Of a DNA stretch of 64,000 nucleotides, positions 60,539-64,000 are shown one piece after another. Position numbers and translations under genes: made by a program. This DNA comes from Streptococcus oralis (GTDB lineage Bacteria > Bacillota > Bacilli > Lactobacillales > Streptococcaceae). The notes beneath the pieces are model-generated. The model was not told where the DNA came from. It saw nothing but the letters and a program-made list of their open reading frames with translations, and did not search any database. Position 1 is the stretch's first letter. Each line of letters opens with the position of its first letter. The stretch lies in the NCBI RefSeq assembly GCF_021497885.1, contig NZ_CP046523.1:1779501-1843500 (forward strand). The letters run 5' to 3'.

Positions 60539-63484
60539 ATGGATGAACTGAAATACAATTTGGATCAAAGTTTAGCAGAGTTAGATCAGCTCTTTGACTT
60601 ATCAGCAAAGGAGACAGATAAGACTGCCTGCGAAGCTCTAGCAGAAAAAGCAAGAATAATTTATGAGCAATACCCTGAATCAGAAGACATTGCGTTGCGG
60701 TATGCTAGGATTTTGTTCAATTTGTCAGTTGAACAAGTAAATGTAGAAGAGAGAGGGAATACCGCTAATTTAGTCAAACAAATCTTTGAGAAGTTCAACC
60801 AGTCTGAAGATATTGCGTTACAGTATGCTATGGCTTTAGTCAATTTGTCAGCTAAACAAGAAATTGTTGAGGAACTACTAAACACTGCTAATTCAATCAA
60901 ACAAATTTTTGAGCAGTTCAAGGATTCTGAAGACATTGCTTTACGATATGCTATGGTTTTAGTGAATTTGTCAGTTGAACAAGTAAATGTTGAAGAGAGG
61001 AAGAATACCGCTAATTTAGTCAAAAAAATTTTTGAGCAGTTTCAGCAGTCTGAAAACATTGTGTTACGATACGCTATGGCTTTAGTCAATTTATCAGCTA
61101 AACAAATAAATGTTGAAGAGAGAAAGAATACCTCTAATTTAGTCAAAGAAATTTTTGAGCAATTCAAGGATTCTGAAGACATTGCGTTACAACACGCTAT
61201 GGTTTTATACAATCTTTCAAACAGGCAAACTGATAGCAAGGAACGTAAAGAAACCATATCAGAAATAGAAACTTTAACCCTAAAGTTTCAACATTCTGAA
61301 AACATTGCGTTACGATATGCTAGGGCTTTAGTCAATTTGTCAGCTGAACAAGGAAATGTAGAAGAACTAGGCGATACCGTTAATTCAGTCAAAAAAATTT
61401 TTGAGCAGTTTCAGCAGTCTGAAGGCGTTGCGTTACAATATGCTAAAGCTTTAGTCAATTTGTCAGCTAAACAAGGAAATGTAGAAGAGAGAAAGAATAC
61501 CGCTAATTTAGTCAAACAAATCTTTGGGCAGTTCAAGCAATCTGAAGACTTTGCGTTACAATACGCTATGGTTTTAGTGAATTTGTCAATCGAACAAGTA
61601 AATATAGAAGAACTAGGCGATACCGTTAATTCAGTCAAACAAATTTTTGAGCAGTTTAAACAGTCTGAAGACTTTGCGTTACGATATGCTAAGGCCTTAG
61701 TCAATTTGTCAGCTGAACAAGTAAATATAGAAGAACTAGGCGATACCGTTAATTCAGTCAAACAAATTTTTGAGCAGTTTAAACAGTCTGAAGACTTTGC
61801 GTTACAATACGCTATGGTTTTAGTGAATTTGTCAGTTGAACAAGGAAATGTAGAAGAGAGAGGGAATACTGCTAATTCAGTCAAACAAATTTTTGAGCAG
61901 TTTCAGCAGTCTGAAGGCGTTGCGTTACAATATGCTAAAGCTTTAGTCAATTTGTCAGCTAAACAAGGAAATGTAGAAGAGAGAAAGAATACCACTAATT
62001 TAGTCAAACAAATCTTTGAGCAGTTCAAGCAATCTGAAGACATTGCGTTACAATATGCTAAGGTTTTATTTAATCTAGCAAACCTTCAAAATGAAAGAGA
62101 TAAAATAGACAATACAGTTAAACAAACATTAGCTATCTTAACAAATCTCTCTAGCGTTGAAATATTTAAAATTGTAGTGGAAATATTAGAAAACAATCCT
62201 GATACTCCATTAGATACAAATGATACTCCATCCACTAGCATCACAAAGATTTTAGATAAACTATGTTTTTATTCCAATGATGATTTTGACAGAAAACTAC
62301 TCATTCGGGCTTTAAATCTTGACCTTGTTATAAATACAAAATACGATATTTTAAAGGATTGGATAAAACACTATAAAGATGATGAAAATAAGCTCAATCA
62401 GTTAATAGATATCTATAGAATTGTTCAAGAAATCAAGTATCAACTTGGCTTGAAAGCAAAAGATAAAAATTCGAATCTTAAATTTGGTCATTATACCAAA
62501 GGAAAAACTCTCCAAAATTTATTAGATCAAGATACAGGAAAGACAGATGATACAAAGTTTTCCGTATCTGGAAAAACTCGTTTGTATAATGCCAATTATA
62601 TGAACGACCCCGAAGAAGGTGTAGTTATCGAAGAAATATTGGAACCTAGCAAAGATGGGGAAAGAACATCCTACTTCGAAAAGCGAAATATTTTAGATCC
62701 TAGTCCATGGTTTTTAATGAGCTTCACCAGTAAAACAGATGACTTGACTATGTGGTCCCAATACGGCGATGATGCACAGGGTGTTTGTCTGGTACTTAAG
62801 GAAGATGATTTCTCAAGATTTACTTCTTTCAATGATGTTTCATGGCGTCGAGAAACTACATCCCTAGAGTTCATTAATAAGATTGATTTGTCTATGTCGG
62901 AATTAAGCAGTGATTTAAAAATCTCAGCAAACGAAGCCAAGAAAAAAGAGCAAACTTTTTCTGCTAGGATTGAAGAAATACAGCACCAACCTGAAAAAAA
63001 AGATAAGGTAGCTAAAGGGAATATTGATTATCTCTACCGAATAGCCTATGTCAATGATTCAGATGGTGAGTTTAGCATAGAAAAAACGGAACTCTTCAAC
63101 GACGATGAAATCAAAAAATTAGAAGAATTCTTGGAAGCTTTAAAGGAAAAAATAGATAAGAATTTGAACAAAAGAGATGATTTTTATCAAAAAGCGATTT
63201 CTGACTGTATCGAAGAAATTCGTTACTTGTTTAAATCTGTCGATTATAAATATGAGAATGAACTGCGTATCTTACGCTATGCTAACCTAGACCCAAGTAA
63301 TGATAAAATCAAAATTGATAAAACCTCTGGGATAGGCAGACTTTATGTAGAACGTGAAAATTCAATTCAAATCGATGAAGTCATTTTCGGTCCTAAATTT
63401 CCAAATCCTGAGTACGTGACTCCTCTATTAAAACTTTTAGATAAGAAAATTAACTATAAGAAATCTACGATAAAATTTAGATAA
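60539..63484 (+). CDS. Large TPR-like repeat protein with C-terminal DUF2971-like domain
   Basis: 981 residues from the ATG at 60539 (GAGG eight bases upstream); an in-frame GTG three codons earlier is possible. After a short N-terminal segment come twelve 41-residue helix-turn-helix repeats (about residues 33-524), the last eleven very alike (NTANLVKQIFEQFKQSED core). A linker region follows, then from about residue 645 a domain with KFGHYTKGKTL, YMNDPEEG, FLMSFTSKTDDLTMWSQYGD and YENELRILRY, the hallmarks of DUF2971. It is AT-rich, has no signal peptide, stands alone with its own promoter and terminator, and has no homologue at this place in the pneumococcal order I recall. The DUF2971 function is unproven; I suspect a defence or toxin role. 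Confidence 0.85.
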   Translation: MDELKYNLDQSLAELDQLFDLSAKETDKTACEALAEKARIIYEQYPESEDIALRYARILFNLSVEQVNVEERGNTANLVKQIFEKFNQSEDIALQYAMALVNLSAKQEIVEELLNTANSIKQIFEQFKDSEDIALRYAMVLVNLSVEQVNVEERKNTANLVKKIFEQFQQSENIVLRYAMALVNLSAKQINVEERKNTSNLVKEIFEQFKDSEDIALQHAMVLYNLSNRQTDSKERKETISEIETLTLKFQHSENIALRYARALVNLSAEQGNVEELGDTVNSVKKIFEQFQQSEGVALQYAKALVNLSAKQGNVEERKNTANLVKQIFGQFKQSEDFALQYAMVLVNLSIEQVNIEELGDTVNSVKQIFEQFKQSEDFALRYAKALVNLSAEQVNIEELGDTVNSVKQIFEQFKQSEDFALQYAMVLVNLSVEQGNVEERGNTANSVKQIFEQFQQSEGVALQYAKALVNLSAKQGNVEERKNTTNLVKQIFEQFKQSEDIALQYAKVLFNLANLQNERDKIDNTVKQTLAILTNLSSVEIFKIVVEILENNPDTPLDTNDTPSTSITKILDKLCFYSNDDFDRKLLIRALNLDLVINTKYDILKDWIKHYKDDENKLNQLIDIYRIVQEIKYQLGLKAKDKNSNLKFGHYTKGKTLQNLLDQDTGKTDDTKFSVSGKTRLYNANYMNDPEEGVVIEEILEPSKDGERTSYFEKRNILDPSPWFLMSFTSKTDDLTMWSQYGDDAQGVCLVLKEDDFSRFTSFNDVSWRRETTSLEFINKIDLSMSELSSDLKISANEAKKKEQTFSARIEEIQHQPEKKDKVAKGNIDYLYRIAYVNDSDGEFSIEKTELFNDDEIKKLEEFLEALKEKIDKNLNKRDDFYQKAISDCIEEIRYLFKSVDYKYENELRILRYANLDPSNDKIKIDKTSGIGRLYVERENSIQIDEVIFGPKFPNPEYVTPLLKLLDKKINYKKSTIKFR
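60758..62110 (+). repeat. Eleven tandem 123-bp coding repeats
   Basis: Each 123-bp unit encodes 41 residues (start AAYACYGCTAATT or similar, then GAGCAGTTYAAGCAGTCTGAA and TATGCTAARGCTTTAGTCAATTTGTCAGC). Neighbouring units, such as those beginning near 61617 and 61740, are almost identical at DNA level, showing recent duplication or gene conversion. A divergent first unit precedes them from about 60635. Confidence 0.9.
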
Positions 63485-63502
63485 AGGCTAACAACATTCT
63501 CT

Positions 63503-63532
63503 AAACTTCTAGTTTTTACTAGGAGTTTTTTA
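63503..63532 (+). terminator. Terminator after the repeat/DUF2971 gene
   Basis: AAACTTCTAGT-TTTT-ACTAGGAGTTT with one wobble pair, followed by TTT. Confidence 0.85.
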
Positions 63533-63617
63533 TATATAAAATTTTTACACATATTTCTTGACAGGGCTTTCAACTTGAGATACAATATATTTGAAAAGAG
63601 TATATATAAAATTTTTA
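63531..63617. promoter_or_regulatory. padR promoter flanked by two identical operator-like repeats
   Basis: TATATATAAAATTTTTA occurs at 63531-63547 and again at 63601-63617, exactly 70 bases apart. Between them lie TTGACA (63558-63563) and TACAAT (63581-63586) with a 17-base spacer. The repeats contain an AT dyad typical of PadR operators. Confidence 0.75.
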
Positions 63618-63639
63618 TATAATATAAAGGAGGTTTCCC

Positions 63640-63966
63640 ATGTACTTCCCAACATCCTCTGCCTTGATTGAGTTTCTCATCTTGGCTGTACTGGAGCGGG
63701 GAGATTCTTATGGTTATGAGATTAGCCAAACCATTAAGCTCATTGCCAATATCAAAGAATCTACGCTCTATCCCATTCTCAAAAAATTGGAAGCCAGTGG
63801 CTTTCTGACCACCTACTCTAGAGAGTTTCAGGGGCGTATGCGCAAATACTACTCCTTGACCAATCGGGGCGTAGAGCAGCTCGTTACTCTAAAGGAAGAG
63901 TGGACGCTCTATACCGACACCGTCAACGGCATCATAGAAGGGAGTATCCGCCATGACAAGAACTGA
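63640..63966 (+). CDS. PadR family transcriptional regulator
   Basis: 108 residues, a winged-helix repressor of the small PadR-s2 type. The core is LIEFLILAVLERGDSYGYEISQ and STLYPILKKLEASGFLTTY, with the PadR Y-x-Y/TxxG positions (RKYYSLTNRGVEQL). AAGGAGGT precedes the ATG. It overlaps the next gene by 14 bp, so regulator and DUF1700 membrane protein form one operon, a frequent layout for envelope-stress or antimicrobial sensing. Confidence 0.93.
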   Translation: MYFPTSSALIEFLILAVLERGDSYGYEISQTIKLIANIKESTLYPILKKLEASGFLTTYSREFQGRMRKYYSLTNRGVEQLVTLKEEWTLYTDTVNGIIEGSIRHDKN

Positions 63967-64000
63967 CTATCTGACTCAGTTAGAAACCTATCTCCATAAA
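63953..64000 (+). CDS. Start of a DUF1700-type membrane protein gene (partial)
   Basis: The ATG at 63953 opens a frame MTRTDYLTQLETYLHK that runs off the window end. This N-terminus and the place after a small padR fit DUF1700 proteins, which start with a short soluble helical segment before membrane helices. Only 16 codons are visible. Confidence 0.65.
   Translation, partial: MTRTDYLTQLETYLHK

Noticed and set aside
60661-61884. Long open frames antisense to the 41-residue repeat gene
   Set aside because: They mirror the repeat periodicity of the sense gene, have no ribosome binding site, and are the expected artefact of low-complexity AT-rich repeats.
60758-62110. Tandem repeats as a possible CRISPR array or non-coding satellite
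   Set aside because: Unit length is 123 bp without unique spacers and a single frame runs through all units, so they are coding repeats.

Overview
The window looks like chromosomal DNA of a Streptococcus of the mitis group (S. mitis, S. oralis or S. pneumoniae type). The support is the AT-leaning composition with strong AGGAGG-type ribosome binding sites, and the close match of most proteins and of long gene runs to what I remember of the pneumococcal chromosome. Those runs are corA-uvrA-pepP, ruvA-tag, the TCS07 two-component locus, metQ-M20-metN-metI, azlCD, tsaB-rimI-tsaD, rpoY-rnjA, mnmA-nudix-mnmG, argGH, a LysM protein, sdaAB and padR. Synteny is recalled, not searched. No rRNA, tRNA, CRISPR array, intact insertion sequence or prophage was seen.

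Layout. 1-2230: 5' part of an mgtA-type Mg2+ ATPase on the minus strand, behind an M-box Mg2+ riboswitch, a terminator-like hairpin and a 23-codon leader ORF. 2244-9822: pepP-uvrA (minus), then corA, a DUF1129 protein, a TfoX-like protein, an S66 peptidase and a SemiSWEET (plus). 9894-18672: a CPBP protease, tag, ruvA, mutL, mutS and argR (minus), with an XRE regulator and a LytTR/DUF3021 pair on the plus strand between them, so both mismatch-repair genes lie close together. 18820-22499: argS, an unusual array of stem-loops, a small membrane protein and an NRAMP-related transporter without the canonical metal motif.

22584-34224: nrdI, a YesLMN-like DUF624/sensor/regulator locus, an ECF S-component, the methionine ABC transporter operon with an exact streptococcal MET-box, a second amino-acid-binding lipoprotein and azlCD. 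34368-37202: a quorum-sensing island with a double-glycine peptide, a CPBP protease, a short hydrophobic peptide (SHP) gene and an Rgg regulator. 37314-46300: core translation and RNA genes (tsaBD, rimI, rpoY, rnjA, mnmG, mnmA).

46620-50057: a binding-protein/argG/argH arginine operon with an ARG-box. 50100-52960: an AT-rich accessory patch with two membrane proteins, many small inverted repeats and an Rgg-like regulator. 53018-60335: a LysM cell-wall protein, serine dehydratase, a HAD phosphatase, sugar dehydratase and glycosyltransferase genes, and an MFS transporter. 60539-63484: a 981-residue protein made of twelve 41-residue helical repeats and a C-terminal DUF2971-like domain, the most unusual gene here. 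The window ends with padR, flanked by twin operators, and the start of a DUF1700 gene.

Recurring themes are Mg2+ control (M-box, MgtA, CorA), DNA repair (uvrA, tag, ruvA, mutL, mutS), arginine and methionine regulons, and peptide signalling through Rgg-type regulators.
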